A stretch of 64,000 nt of DNA from Patagioenas fasciata (Eukaryota > Chordata > Aves > Columbiformes > Columbidae), in contig NC_092520.1 in NCBI RefSeq assembly GCF_037038585.1, positions 64,603,501 through 64,667,500 on the forward strand. The letters run 5' to 3'. Under the pieces are notes generated by a model. That model was not told the DNA's origin. It saw nothing but the letters and a program-made list of their open reading frames with translations, and did no database searches. Position numbers and translations under genes: made by a program. Numbering within the stretch: the first letter of the stretch is position 1; each line of letters begins with the position of its first letter. This document shows, in pieces, positions 11,915 to 25,645 of the stretch.

Positions 11915-13452
11915 CTAAAAACAGAGTGAGTGGAATGACGCACAGCAGAACCAGGGGGAAACAAGCACAATAAGAAAGGATATAATGGTTAATATTTACT
12001 ATGGGCAAAAAAGGTCATTTCCAACTAGAAATCCAGGAAGTTAGCCAAAGAGTTTCTTTCAGTTTGGAAAGATATTGAGGCTTGTTCTAGGGGTGACCAT
12101 ACATACACAGAAAACAAATTAAAAAAAAATCTCTTTACTTCAATTGCTAAAGTGCAGAAACATCCTCATAAGGACATGAGGGGGGTGTATGCTTTTTCAT
12201 AACCCTGCTGTAGGGCAGCAGAGAGGATTACAAGATTTCTTCAAGTGCTCCACTGAGGACTGATGGAGAAGAGAGACCTGGGGGTGGCTCCTGGGGAAGT
12301 CAGGCTGATGCGTAGTCAGTAGTCCTTTTTCTTCTCAGTTACACAGGTTATATCCTTGGCTCTTCTTGCTTGTGCAGTGGATAAACAGGCCTCCAAATGG
12401 CCTGGCACAGACTCTGCTGTTATTGTGTCTCGCGTTTTTTGCATCCTGCTCTTGCTCTCAGCTGTGAATATACTGCACAGTGCTCCAGTGAAACTTACGT
12501 GCTTAGATATCTTGGGGGATTCTTAGGCATTTAGGCACCCGTGGCTTGGTGCAAGTGGCTACAAAAACATGGATGACCAAGGGAGATGTTCACTCTGCCT
12601 GCCTGCTGACATAGGAGCACCTATGTGACCAGTCAGGGCTTCCTGCAGCATCAGTGAAGAAACAACACCCAATTTAGCTTCTCTGAAGATGAACACAAAT
12701 TACTTATTAGGGATCATTTCTGAATTTCCAAGGCTGGATGGAAATTGTCTTGGGTGAATCCTGGCCCTCTTGCTCTGCTGGCGCCAGGTTTGCAGGGCGG
12801 GTAGGAGAGCTGTGTGTACGTACAGAATGGCCCCACAATGAACACCAGTGTTACTGTGGTGCCTGGGAGGCAGGTGAGGGGAGATCAGTAGCTTTATTTG
12901 TAGGTTTCCTTATTCAGATTTGGCAGTTTACTAGTTTCTACACTGAGAAGCAAGCCCAGTCTCATCCCAAGTCAAATCAAGGTTAGATCCAGGTGCATTT
13001 TCCTTTTGTCTCACTGTTTGACAGAGCATGAAAACAACAGTGTGGAGACTAGGGGAGGGAAGCAGTTGGCTCCAGCTGGATCCTGGAGAGGCCAGATACC
13101 TTGGGCACATAGCAGTGCCTGCTTTTAACTAAGCAGAAGCAATCTGTAAAATTCAGACCTGGGAGCTTACATACCCCTTCAAGCTAAATTTAGGCTTGAA
13201 TGAAAACCCCTTAAAGTTTGTACCCATCCTTTGTGAAGCCTCATCATGGATTTTATCTGAACTGCTGCCTTACTGCTGAACTCCCAAAATTTGTAGATCC
13301 ACAAGAAATCCCATTTTCCATTGCCAGGACTCTGCACTGCAGCTACATATGCGGGTCCCAACACTGTGGCATCTTACCACTTTGCAATACTCTTACAAGG
13401 GTGGGAGGGGAGGGCTGTCACAGCCATTTTCAGGTTGGAAATGAAGTCCAAC
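11915..13452. other. Intergenic sequence, no gene recognised
   Basis: About 1.5 kb without a recognised exon, tandem array or CR1 fragment. Confidence 0.5.
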
Positions 13453-13510
13453 ACAGGCTCAGTGATTTGCCCAAGGTCATAGAGGGAGCAGAGGAGGAAC
13501 TTACAAGTCC
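13453..13510 (+). mobile_element. Possible MIR/CORE-SINE remnant
   Basis: The stretch 'CAGGCTCAGTGATTTGCCCA' followed by AGGTCATAGAG and a GCAGAGG closely follows the conserved core of MIR-type SINEs, where GAGGCTCAG, TGACTTGCCCAAGGTCAC and GGCAGAG occur in that order. This core is shared by very old amniote CORE-SINEs. The match is short (about 60 bp) and was read from memory of the consensus. Confidence 0.5.
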
Positions 13511-15159
13511 CTGACTGACCCTTACATGAATGGCTGCTCCAGCTGATCACATGGCAGTCATGATCTCCATTATATGTGTAGCACGAAAATGTCCTAAAAT
13601 CCAAGCGCACAGTCTCCTTTCTTCAGCTGTGATAGCAACAGCATCACTTGGTGCAGAAGGACCACAGAGCTGAGCAGGCTGCTCCTTTCCACGGCCCCAG
13701 GACAGCAGCACCCTCTTAGCTGGACATGTAGGGTGCGAAAGGGCTCTCCAGTCACCTTTGCTTTCTGTCTGCTTTGTGATGTGCCCCTGTAAGCAGCTTC
13801 TCTTTCTTGACTCAGTAGAGTTGCTTTGAATGCCAACACTGCAAAATGCCATTATTGATAAATGAATTATTAGTGAGTGGCTCTGAGGATGGGAAAGAGG
13901 AATCCAGAGATTTTCACCGAGAGGCCATAGGACCTGCGCTGAAGCCAAGGTGCTCTCTGGGGGATTTAACACTTCGTGGCCTGTGTGGAGGCCTGCTGGG
14001 CTCCAAAGCTGGGCGTGGGGTGCAGCTGTGTGGGTACCAAGGCTGATGTATACATTTGGAAACAGTGAGGAGAGTCAAACACAGGCTGGGCCGAGCTGGG
14101 GTCCGAAGTTCCCCAGTGTTTTGCTGCCCCCCTCCAGTCAGCCAGCACAACTGCATGTGATACCATCTCCCAGACCTGTTATGTCCCAATGACCCAGTTT
14201 ACCTCAATGCCTTTAATTATAAGGTTTTTTTCTAACCTCGGATCATTTCTGTAGATGCGTTCCTGCCAGCAGATTTGGGGGAAGCATTATCTGGCTATTG
14301 CTGAGCCCTTTGGGCCACCAACCTGGCCTGCAGCCCTGGCCACAGCTTTGCAGGCAGTGATGGGGGCTGTAGGTGCCCTGCAGCCCCGTGATTTGGCTTT
14401 GCCAGCATTTCCTCACATCCCTTCATCTCTCTCACCTCGTCCTTCAGGTGCTACAGAGCCACAGCAGCAGAGCCCCAGGACCCCTCACAGCAAGAGCTAC
14501 CCTGGTTACAATCAACACCCACACCCACATGACCCCCAAACTGGGGAAATGTAGGTAATTTCCAATTCCACCATGACCAGTCACCAGAGCACACACATCC
14601 TCGGGGACCCAGAGCTCTGCCACTGAGACCTGGATGAAGATGATGAACTTCAGGAGAGAATGGAAAGCTTTTGATGCACCTTGAGGATAGCAGAGACCAC
14701 AGTTTTGTTCCCTGTTGAGGTTGCTCAATGCTTTCTCCCTCCTCTGCCTGCTGCTCTGTTTCTCTCCTGCATTTCACCTTTTGCTTCCTTGCCTCTCCCC
14801 TCTGCTTTTCCAGCTGCTCTGAGATCCTGCTGATCACCTGGTTTCATCTCCCACCGCATATCCCGCTGTTGTTTGTCTCCCTCCAACTTGTTTGTCTTGT
14901 GCTGCTGCCTGCAGGACGCTTCTGGCCTGGGGGGGTGCATCTGGCCTTGTTCCTGGACATGGCAGCTGCCTTCACCTCACGGGTTGTACTAAAGCTGCTG
15001 GTTTTGGGGGTTTCCACCTCGTTCACATTCACTGCTTGAGGGGTAGTCAGTGCCCAGAGCACAAGGCAAAGTACATTACCTGTGTGGAGTAGGCAGTATT
15101 CCCCATCTGCCAACAGAAAGCCCTGCAAAGAGCACGTGCTTGTGCTCAGCAAGTGTGCA
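13511..15159. other. Intergenic sequence, no gene recognised
   Basis: About 1.6 kb, somewhat GC-richer than its surroundings at about 13.9-14.6 kb but without the CpG density of an island. Open frames up to about 140 codons overlap on both strands and resemble no known protein. Confidence 0.5.
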
Positions 15160-15275
15160 CATAGAACCATAGAATAATTTGGGTTGGAAAAGACCTTCAA
15201 GATCATTGGGTCCAACTGTTAACCGAACATTGCCAAGCACACTTCTAAACCATATCCCTAAGAACCTCATGCTTG
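15160..15275 (-). mobile_element. CR1 LINE 3' end fragment, minus strand
   Basis: The block begins CATAGAACCATAGAATAATT and continues TTGGGTTGGAAAAGACCTTC. This is the reverse complement of a CR1 3' terminus with its octamer tail. It then shows CTAAACCATATCCCTAAGAA, typical of a different CR1 subfamily from the copies at 1.0, 25.4 and 26.7 kb but shared with the copy at 61.1 kb. It is 5'-truncated and non-coding. Confidence 0.92.
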
Positions 15276-18200
15276 TTGGCAAAACGTGCTGAAAAGTGCT
15301 GTCTACTGAGGGCCTGGAAAGTGTGGGCTGGTTAAAATTCTGTCCTGTTTAGGAAATAATCTAAAACAATTACAGTGAATGTCCAGAGTGTTCCTAGTTG
15401 AATTCCTATTTACATCTCCCCCAGTTCATTGCAGGACTCACTGACACCAACACTCACCTAGACGTTCCACTCCCCAGGGATACTGGACAGAAATGGGGTA
15501 GCTAAGTATAGATATATACCCCAATCACTGGCTCGTGTGTTGTCTCATTTCATCGAAACACATAAGGTCTGCTTGTTTGAATCCTATGTTGCTGCGGGTG
15601 TGTGAAGGAGAGTGCGGATATAGGCTGACAGCACTTCTCCTCTATTTATGTCCATGAGGAATGCATGCACGTCTGCTCCTTCCTAAGCATTTCTGCAAAT
15701 ATATGTATAAATCGATGTCATTTCAGCCAGACAGTCAAGAGGATCAATAATCACTAGCAGTCGGTATACTATGCAGCATTGATCCCCTCTCTTACCTGCA
15801 CAATATGGAGTAAAAGCTGACTGTGTGTAGTAGCTGTTAGAAGTTGCCTTTCAGGCTACATATCTTAAGGATGCACTTGTGTAATTGCACTGATCTGAAG
15901 GATTAAGGGCTGATTTGGTGAATATATACTTTCCTCCCAGACACTGAGAATGGATGAGATGGCAGGTTGTAATCTACTGACCCTGTTATCTGGTACTGTA
16001 TTTCCCGAACTGTATCACAGGTGCAAAGGCTCAGTGTGAAAAGCAGTAGCTGCAGAAACCCGTCACATCATTTTCTGAGCATGGGAATAATAGCTGCTGT
16101 GGGATGGCCCTCCAGCAAAATCAAACCTGCTTCTGAGGGTGAGGATCTGCCTGTACAGGTGTCCTCAGCACAGAGCAGGGAGCAGAAAGGCAGAGCTTTT
16201 GGGCAATGGTGTGCTTGACCTTTCATTATTGGTTACCTTGCAGAAAGGGCATGATTAATAATGAAAAAACTTCTATATTCTAAATGCAAAGTTCTTTTTC
16301 CATTGAAGCTGTTTTTACTGCTATTTAGGGAGTTTACTGGCTGAAAACTAGGGAAATTAAGTTTCTGCAGAGCTAGGTGTGAAGTACTGAGTATCAACAT
16401 TTAATGTGTTCCTCCTTGGAAACTTCATCCACAGGTTTTCAGATAAATTGTAAATAGCTTCTGAAACTGTAAGCTGGAAGATCACTAGGTGATCTACCAA
16501 AGACTAGGTAGAATTTCATGGCATGTGGTGCATAGCGAGGAGCAAGAGCAACCATGAGATCTTTCTTTCTCTGGCCTTGGTCAGCAGTATGAAGCAATGT
16601 GGAGAGGGTAAGGAAGAGTCTTTTAGGGACATGAATGAAAGCACAGCCTCTCAGCCAACAGGGCAAGCATTGTCAAGCATTTTCACCAGCAAGGATATGG
16701 ACTGGACATCTTCTTAGGTCTCTATTGCCTGTTATTTCTTAGGTTTTATGAAATGCAAGTCATGCAGTGAATATGTGAAAGTAAAATGTTTTTAAATTTT
16801 AGTTATTTCAAGTGTATTTTTTAAAATTAGAAATGGATAAATTTTTCTTGTTGTCTTCTTCTCCAGCAGGACGCCTTTCTGTGCTGCTTTTGTAGCGTCC
16901 CTCCCTTTTGGCTCTCACAGTTGGTCTTGTATGGGCTTTTTGATTTGCCACCAAACCAATGGAGTCATTAAATAATGTAAGTCTGACCATCTGAGGAGCA
17001 ACCTAAGGAGGGTGTATAAGGTGTCACCAGCTCACATGTGGGGTGCTGAATGAGCTGAACATGAGCATGTGTGCTTGAGGCCCCAGGAGGATGAGGGCGC
17101 AGTCTCCCCAGCACATACACTTTGCATTTAAATTACTTTTTTTTTTTGTACAAATGATTTACAGGACATCACAGAGCAGCTACAACGTGTGTTTTTCCCC
17201 AGCCCTGGTGGCTGAGCCCTGTGTGGCCCCTTAGTCTGACACTCACCACATGGGGAACTGCTCCACACACTGAGTCCGCTCTCACAGTGAGACACAAGAG
17301 GTGACCCCTCTGACTTCATCCAGCCCCACCATACGCCATGGGGCCCAAAGCCCTGGAGCATCCCCATGCTCAAGCAGCCACCGTGGGCCAGGCTGGGGGT
17401 GGGAGGCAGCTGTGGGGCTCATGGCAGCCTTTGTCCCGCTGCCTGTCATCATGTCAGAGTGTAAGACACAGACCCAAATGTCCCTGAGGAATAAAGGGAC
17501 ACTTCTACCATCAGAACCAGTGATGATGACTCTCTTTCCAACAAGTCTAGGTGCTTCCTGAGCACAGGTGACATTTTAGCACACTAAAGGTCTCTGGCAA
17601 GGCAGTCCACAGGTTACTTGCATATTATGTACACAGGTATTTTTCTGTCTTTTAAAACTGCTGCCTGAGAGGCTCGCTTGCTGACCTCTCCTTCTTGGAT
17701 TAGAAGAGACAGCCAGCAACTGTCCCCCACTGGCTTTCTTCCTGCCATTCATGGTCTTACTGATCGCTCTCATGCTGCTACCATTCATCTTCAAGCAGAA
17801 AAGCCCTCCTTGATTTACTGGTTTCTGGTGCATAGGCCACTTGGTACCTTTGATCACCCTTACTGCCAATGCACAGATGCATCCTGAGGCATCTCTGCAT
17901 CATCTGTGGTTCTGCTGTAGCTTCCTGAATGTGGGTAGAAGCACATATTGTTCAACTTAAGGAACATCTCCTCCCCCTAAAATCAATGTGTCTGTCCATA
18001 GCAATATTGACAGCACCTATCAGTCACAGAGCAGAAAGCAGGATGCATCCAGGAGGGGCAGACAGTTATTCGATCCCATTAAAGCCCAATTCATAAATGA
18101 TAGATTGCCTGGTACAGTAATCTGGGCTATCAGATGTCCTTTCATAATAAGGAAGTGTAAAGCCTTGTTTCCTGCTGGGAGCTGGTCCCCCCGCAAGTAA

Positions 18201-21200
18201 CACCAACCTGCTGTGATATTACCAGCTGCTAAATCTCACTTTGCTGGGTTCTGATGGAAAACTTTTCCTTTCCTACACCTACAGTCCACCAAAATGTCCT
18301 TTAATGGACTTTACAGTTTCACCAAGACATTGATGATATATTGTGACACAAATCAGCATATTTGGTTTGCATTCAGGAAGCCAGCCAGTGTGCCACCACT
18401 TGTGCTGAACATGACTATGCTGTATGGTCTTAATGGAGAAGAAATGCTGTCCTCTTCTGTATAATGGCATAGACTATTGGAGAAGCACTTCCCACAAAGA
18501 GAGGAAGAAAGGTAGCTTGCTTTTTACCAGACGTCCTTTTTCTGTAAGTGGTTTGCTATAAGCACTCAGCAACGGATTCTTGAAGGGCAGAGCACCCGGA
18601 ATGCCTCCTGAACACTGTTACAGTTGTTTGCAAATAAAGTTGTTTGTAAATAAAATAAAACTGATCTGGACTGAACTAGTCCAGCATACCTCGTCTGTTT
18701 GTGAATTTATTGGGAGCCTGAAAGATGGAGAAGCAATTCATCTACATGCAGACGTGCTTGTTGTTGTCAGTACAAAAGGTCCATCTGGGTTTTTAAAGCT
18801 AATGCTCCTCAGACAAGCTGCTCCGTGATGATCAGAGTTTCTCTCCCCCGTGTAACTTCCCTGGTGCCTCTCAGTGTGGTGGCTCTTTCCTTGAAACCCT
18901 TCTGCAGTAAATGTACTAATTTTCACCCTCTCCATTGTCTGGTTGCCTCTTTTCCCAGCTGTGTTATCCTTGAGAGGTCCAGCCCCCTGCCAAGTGTGAT
19001 AACATTCGGCCAGCGGGTTAAAATGTTATTACAGGGGATTGATAGGCAGCACAATCACACAAGTCTCAGCTCCAGGGGAAACAAAGATAAAAATCCCCCA
19101 GCGAGAGCAAAAGGAGACAAACTGATTTAAGAAACCTCCAAACATTCATCGGCTAAAATGTGGGTTGAGCAGGACTTCCCCAGGCAACGCTCTTCCTCAT
19201 AAACAAGTGGAAGAGCATCCCTGCATTGCAGACACAGTCATCACACAAGGCTGGACCTACAGATACTGTATGGATAGATATGTTATTTGCACATCAGCTA
19301 ACAATAACCTGCAAAAGAAAAGGGCCTTACAATTATTTATAACATAGATACTGTAAAAATCATGAGTTTTGTGCCTCAGATATCCATTTTGACATGTGAA
19401 AGAATGGTAGATATCTCACTTAAAGGGGCCTCAAATTGAAAGGGGCCAACCCTATCCCAGGTTTCAACAGGCAAATCAGCTGCACAGAGGATTTTCTTTT
19501 GTAGCTGCTCATGCAAACCTCTGGACTTTATTTACCTCATCCAACCCAAGCTTACTGGTCCTTGAACACTGTGCATATGCGTGGGTATGAGTGTGTTGGA
19601 TGTACTGTATATTCTTACATCAGAGATGTACTTCTGCCAGCACTAGCTCTTGTATCATAGGCCTCATCAGGATGCATGAATTTGCTTTCTCAGAATTTGC
19701 CTCTAGGGTCAGGGTCCAAAACACCAGAGCATTTCTGTAGGTGAGTTCTTTCAACTTCTTGGTAACTGACTTTCTGAGAGGCAGGCATCTCTGTTTTCAC
19801 CTGGGAAAAAAGACAGAAGAACTCAGAATCCCCCTGACATGGGACGAAAACTCATTTTTTCCATGCAACTGATTATTACTCTGTGACTTTATTGCCTCTT
19901 TCTGCAGTGATGCCCTTTAGAGTGTGTAATTATTAAACCAAGTCTTTCTAAAAGAACGAGGTATCATGCCGGACAGTCTCAGAGCTCCTAACTGGCAACT
20001 TAAGCAACCCAGCATTATTTATAAATGAAAGCAAAGTAATCGATAGCAGCAATACAGACTCGGTATTCAGTTTCCCTGTCTGAAATTTCTGGCACTGCTG
20101 TACTCAGCACTGCAGCTTAGAGCTGGCTGCTGCTGAGCATTTAGCAAAAATTCAGCCAATATGAGTTTTATTTTCATTCAGTATTTGCTATCTAACCGGG
20201 TAGGGTACTTGTGATACTTAGAGATTTGGGGTCTTTTTACTCCTCTAGAGAAGTCTGGCTCCAGTCAAGCTCTTTCTTGTTTGTTTCCCAGCTTCCAGAC
20301 CAGCTTCTTACATGCCAGGTTCTTGCCAGTTTTTCCCCTTTCATGATCTGTAATATGAATAAATGGATTTATTATCTCTTTTGTTTATTCCTTTCTTCTG
20401 CTCCAGCCTCCAAGTGATGGCCTAATCATACTCCTGGCAAGGACGACTGGCTATCTCCTTGGATTTTAAAAAAGAAATACGTTTACTTCAATGGCTTTGA
20501 GGCAATTCCTGTGGAGAGTTGATGTGAGGATTTTTAGAAGGCAATGACTGTATACACAAAACATATCTTATGAGTGCATTTTGCAACCTGTGCCATGCAC
20601 TGCTTACACTATGCCAATGTCTCTGGATCACAATGCAAAAGCATTGCTTGACCTGACATCTGTGTCTTGGCAGCCACTGCTACATTTTTTATTTGCCCTG
20701 TTAAAGACAGGCAGGGTAGCGCGGTATCAAAACTGCGATTCCCATTTTGTAGCTCATGGTACCTCACTCTTGGGCCTTCCAAGCTATTTGAAGACTGTCA
20801 CCACATGCAGGTTGTGCTGATTCAGGGTCTTTATCCCCTGACATTGAGTTCAGATCACCAGTGTCTGTAGGAATTGCTCCTGCTCTTCACCAGCATCAGA
20901 ACCCAAGAACCCAGAGCTTCAGATGGGAGATGAACAGCACTAAGACAAGTGGTGCCATCAAAATGCCCAAAATAATCTGTTGCGTCCAAAGATGATAGGA
21001 AATAATTTGGGGCCTCGAGGCAGGTCTGTTGCAATTATAGAGAGACAACACAAAGGATGAAAAACAGATGAGGGAAGAGATGGAGCATGATCAGATGCAA
21101 TAGTTAATAATCAGATAGGATGCACGATTAAGAGCGACTGTTCCGCTATGTCAAGTGGAGGAGGGGAGATAATCCAATTCCAGAAGCGCTGCTAGAGCAC

Positions 21201-24200
21201 CACAGTGCCCTGCCTGCCATTTATTTAGGCACCAGGAGAGCAAGACCAAACACACGTCATCATTATAGAAAAGAAGCATTTATTTCTCCCTTTTTCACTG
21301 TGCAGTTAATTAAAAAGTTATCTTTTATTTGTAAAGTCTCCATAAGCTTGGGGTCAATTTCTGTCTTGCTGAAAGCACAGATACTATTAAAGGAGTTAAA
21401 AAGACACAGCATTTATTACCTGTCTGCCTTCTGGCTCTTCCGAAATCCTTCTTCTGGCATTCTCCTTCCTCTGCTGAGGTCCTGCCTTGCCCTCTTGGTT
21501 CCCTAAGACCCTCTGTCCCTCACAGCTTGTTCATCTGTGCCTGCCTCTGAGCATATACACCCTAAACATCTCAGAGGGTGTCCAGCCACTTGTGAGCTTT
21601 AAGCTGAAGTCCAGGGGTGTCCCTTTGGCCAGGGTTCAAAAGTTGCAAGCGAGTCACCTCCCAAAAAACACTTGCAGGTAGCATAGCCGCTTCAGCCACT
21701 TTTCCAGAGGAGAAAATCAACCCAAAAGCCTCTTTAATAAGCAGGACATGGCCAACCTCCAACTCAGTTTAGATTTTCATGTCTCATTTCCTTTCTTTTA
21801 ATTTGTTTTTCTTCTTAGGTTTAGGTTTTCTAAAGCAGGCACCAGTCCTTCTTTTATCCTCAAATGTGAAGCTGGAGCATGCTAGGTGCTTCATGAAGAC
21901 TGACTGTGCATGTTCTCCTAAAGGTGTCCTTAATCAAAATGAAAAGGATAGAAGTTTCCACAAACAACTGTCATACATAAACAGATGAGGAGGTAATATT
22001 AAGATTAAAGAGCTGACGTCCTCTGCTTGGTAGGGAAAATGTAGGATGCCGTATAGCAGGAAATTTTAAACACAATAAGAAAATGGCAGCTTATAAATCA
22101 GAAAGTATCTTCTAGTTTAAAGAAAAAAAGAAAGGTCTAAGTAAGTAAAAAAAGGGAATAAAATGCTCTGGGAAGGAAATGCTTTGTGCTTATTTATGGT
22201 GCACTGCAGCTAAAAGGACAAAAAAGGGTAGTCATTTATGTCCAAAGCAGAGGCGAACACCCACATACATGCATATGAATGGTTCCCTGATAATTAAAAG
22301 TCTCTGAAGGCTGGGTTAGATTAAGCTCTGTTGTCAACAGGTGGCCATAATCTCCAAGACTGATGAAAACAGCTTTGTTCAACCGTATGGAAGTCCTCTA
22401 GATTTATGACCATTCTGTAGTAATTAAAATTATTAAAAGTTTGTGTTCAGAAAGAACGACCTAAATGCATCAGAATTTAGAACGTTGTGCATTTTTATTT
22501 GACTGCTTTCAGAAGTTGCCTGCATTATACCAGGAATCTTGGCCTCAGCTCTTGTTTTATTCACATTGTTCATGCTGCTTTATTATTATTTTTCAAATTA
22601 AACATTTTTTTTTCCAGTGAGGTTGAAAGTGGCCTTGTGTTTATCATGGATAAAAACCATGCAGAAAGGAAAGGCAGGAATCTGATACATATAAAATTTG
22701 AACTTTGGTTCAACTCCTAGTAAAATGGGTGTTTGTCCATAAGCTGAATATCCTGCTCAAATTGAATTCAGACCTCTGAAGCAGAGGCAGCCCAGGGACT
22801 GTTAAGCAGAGTATATGGAACTAGACCTTCTCACATGACAACCCAAATGTTGAGCACACTGAGGAGGGACCACAAAGCGTGGTTTATAGCAATCCTATAC
22901 TCCAAAAGGCTTCAGGCAGATGTCTCTGCCCATTTACTGTCTTTTATAGAAAAGCTTCAGCTCCACTGATGCTTTGGAAGCAAAGGTGGGGGAGTTTGTG
23001 CCCCATAAAGGACATATTTCTGTATCCCACCATGGTCAAGGGCTACTGAGTACCTGGATTAAGAGTGTGCCCTCTGTTAATGGTGAATACAAACTGTTGA
23101 GGGAATAATTGTCAGCAGCTTGCAGAGAGAGCTAATGTAGATGTATGAAATGGTGCCTGATAAAAGGAGCTTTCTAAGGCCAGGTCTTTAAACACATCGT
23201 GTCTCATATGTTGATATTAAATAACTCGTATATTTATATTGCAGTTTATAAGTGGCTTCTGTTGGTTCCAGCCAGTTCTCTCTGACTGTGTTCAGGAAAC
23301 TTGTGTTCAGTTTGAACCCTGAATACCAGCAATACTTCCCTTGTGTTATTTTTCTGAACTGTATGAAATTTTGTTTTCCAAAGATTGTGACTTCAGGCTT
23401 AGCTCATTTGACTTTGCTAACCTGAACTGTGCCAAATTCTGACATCATATATAAAAGCTTCAGTACAGATGTAGGAGGGGCCAGACTCAAAATCTTAAAT
23501 TATGCTAAGTATACTGTCAGGGCAGAGAGCCCTGAGGTCTGATGCCACTTCCCTTGGCACATGCCAGGCTGGCACCATGCTTGGCAGGAATTTGGATGCC
23601 AAGGAAATGCAAAATCAAGGTCCATAAAAGCAGACTCGGTTTAGGACATAAACGTTCCTGAGTGATGAAAAAGTGACACTGGAAATGTACATTTGTAATC
23701 TCTGCTGAGAAGGTCCTCCAGGGACAATAACCAAGTGGATAAGTAAACTGAGTTGCTACTGAAGGAGTTACGTTGAGAGAAAAATGCCTTTACTTGAAAG
23801 AACCTAAATCAAAATTTAACAGCCAAATGAAGACCTTTTTGAAAGTTTTGTTAAAGAGAAAATTAGAAAACATCTGTAGCACTTGTGGTTTTAGGAGCTG
23901 GGCCATCTGTCAGGAGATGAGCTATAAAGGTGAGAATCTCCATTTCCATTTGCACAAAACCTTCAGTCCTGGCTTTGTTGCATGCTGAGATTTCCAGGAA
24001 AGGATGCTCCCTTGCCACCCTGTCTGGGTCACTGGGAGGAAAGGGGAAGGGCATGAGGACAGGCAGAAAAGCACTGTGCAGATGGAGCCTGTGAAAGATC
24101 CGTCTTTGGAAGGGGAATGTTTGCTGAGAACTCATGTTAGTGGGAGGGCATCACTTGTTCATCTTCCCTGGCAGCAGTGGTTTGGAAGTATCAGGGTTTT

Positions 24201-25402
24201 ACAGTGTGCAAACTTGTCCCAAAGGACACAGATTAGTGCAACAGGGTGCAAGTGAGACTTTAAAAAATGCCTGGTAAGTGAAATGTAATTGCACACAGCT
24301 AAAGCTGTTGCACTGCCCTAACTCCTACATAGGCATATCTACTCCTATTTAAATGTTTATACAGACATGCTCATGTGTCCCCTTAAAACATGTTGTTGGA
24401 TTAGTAAAGAAGTGAGCCATACCACAAGTCTCTAGTAGGGCTCAGAGTCAGTAGAATATTTTATTGCAGCTAATTGTAAATCTTGTAATTTACTTTCATG
24501 CTTTCTTCATGAATTGATCCTAAAGCCTACATACATATTTGTTACCATGATTAATCCTAAAGACACAGTTTAAAAAAATGAATAAGTGATTCACTAGATC
24601 TGCTCATTGTTTCTCTCTTTTTGTTGTGTGTGATCAGTAATCTACCTCTATGGATTTCCTGTGACTGCAGCAGGGGATGGCACAAGAAGGAAGGAATGAA
24701 GGATTTCCCCTCATAATAATCCCTCGGCGGTGTTGTACACGCTGAGCTTTGCTCTTTGCCCACCGAGGTGCAAGGAGAAGTGAGACTTCCTGTCCATACT
24801 GGAGGGAGACCTGATGGCTCCCAAACCCAAGATTTCTACCCTCATAGCAGAAACATACCTGTGCCTGTCCCAGTGCCTCAGAAAACAAACTTTTAAAGGG
24901 GAACTTGAATAACAATTTGACATACCTCCTATACTATTGTTGGTTCATCAGTATATGTGTTTACACAGAGAGTGGCCATTTCTTGAGTATCTATGCAAAC
25001 AAAAAATCTTACCCACACAAAGGTTATGAACAACATGTAACAAAAGTTACACATTTAGTAGTTATAAAGAAGAAATGTTTGTGAATCTAGTTTAGCACTG
25101 AGCTAATTCTAGTAAAAACAAACCAACAGACCTTGAAACTGGGACTTTGCATCAATATTCACAAAAATGGGCTCTGGCTGTGGGGAAGGGTGCAGTTTTG
25201 TTGTTCCCTGTATTGGTTGGGCTGCACAAGACAGAAAGGGGATGTAGGACGTAACTAAAAACATGTGTTTTCTGCACTTGAAAAAAACAGCTTTCCACAT
25301 GCTATGCATGTCTTTTGTTTACAATAATATTTATTCCAAGGTCCAAATGAGTCAATAGATGTGATCACAGCTACCAATGTATCACAGTTTATATCACAAA
25401 AA
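15276..25402. other. Long intergenic stretch, no gene recognised
   Basis: About 10 kb in which I recognise no exon, RNA gene, CR1 or LTR. The only repeat noted is a 16-bp unit in tandem at 18,623-18,654. A TMEM255B neighbour such as GRK1 or ATP4B might have been expected upstream, but I saw no kinase or beta-subunit motifs. Small isolated exons could be missed by eye. Confidence 0.45.
18623..18654. repeat. 16-bp tandem repeat, two copies
   Basis: The unit GTTGTTTGCAAATAAA is followed at once by GTTGTTTGTAAATAAA, one base different. It is a minor local duplication. Confidence 0.75.
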
Positions 25403-25645
25403 CATAGAACAGCTTGGGTTGGAAGGGACCTTCAAAGGCCATCCAGTCCAACCCCCTGCAATGAGCAGGGACATCTGCAACTAGACCAGGTTGCTCAGAG
25501 CCCCGTCCAGCCTGGCCCGGAATGTCTCCAGGGATGGGGCATCTCCCACCTTTCTGGGCAACCTGGGACAGTGTTTCACCACCCTCACTGGAAAAAATTT
25601 CTTCCTCATGTCTTTCTCATGTCTAGTCTGAATTTATTCATGGCT
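25403..25645 (-). mobile_element. CR1 LINE 3' end, minus strand
   Basis: It reads CATAGAACAGCTTGGGTTGG, then AAGGGACCTTCAAAGGCCATC and GGGATGGGGCATCTCCCACC, ending in a CTTCCTCATGTCT stretch. This is the antisense of about 240 bp of CR1 3' sequence. It is roughly 93% identical by eye, over about 195 bp, to the oppositely oriented copy at 26.7 kb. Open frames across it are passenger frames of the repeat, not a gene. Confidence 0.95.

Noticed and set aside
13547-13972. 141-codon open frame, minus strand
   Set aside because: The composition and overlapping frames on both strands look random, with no family resemblance.
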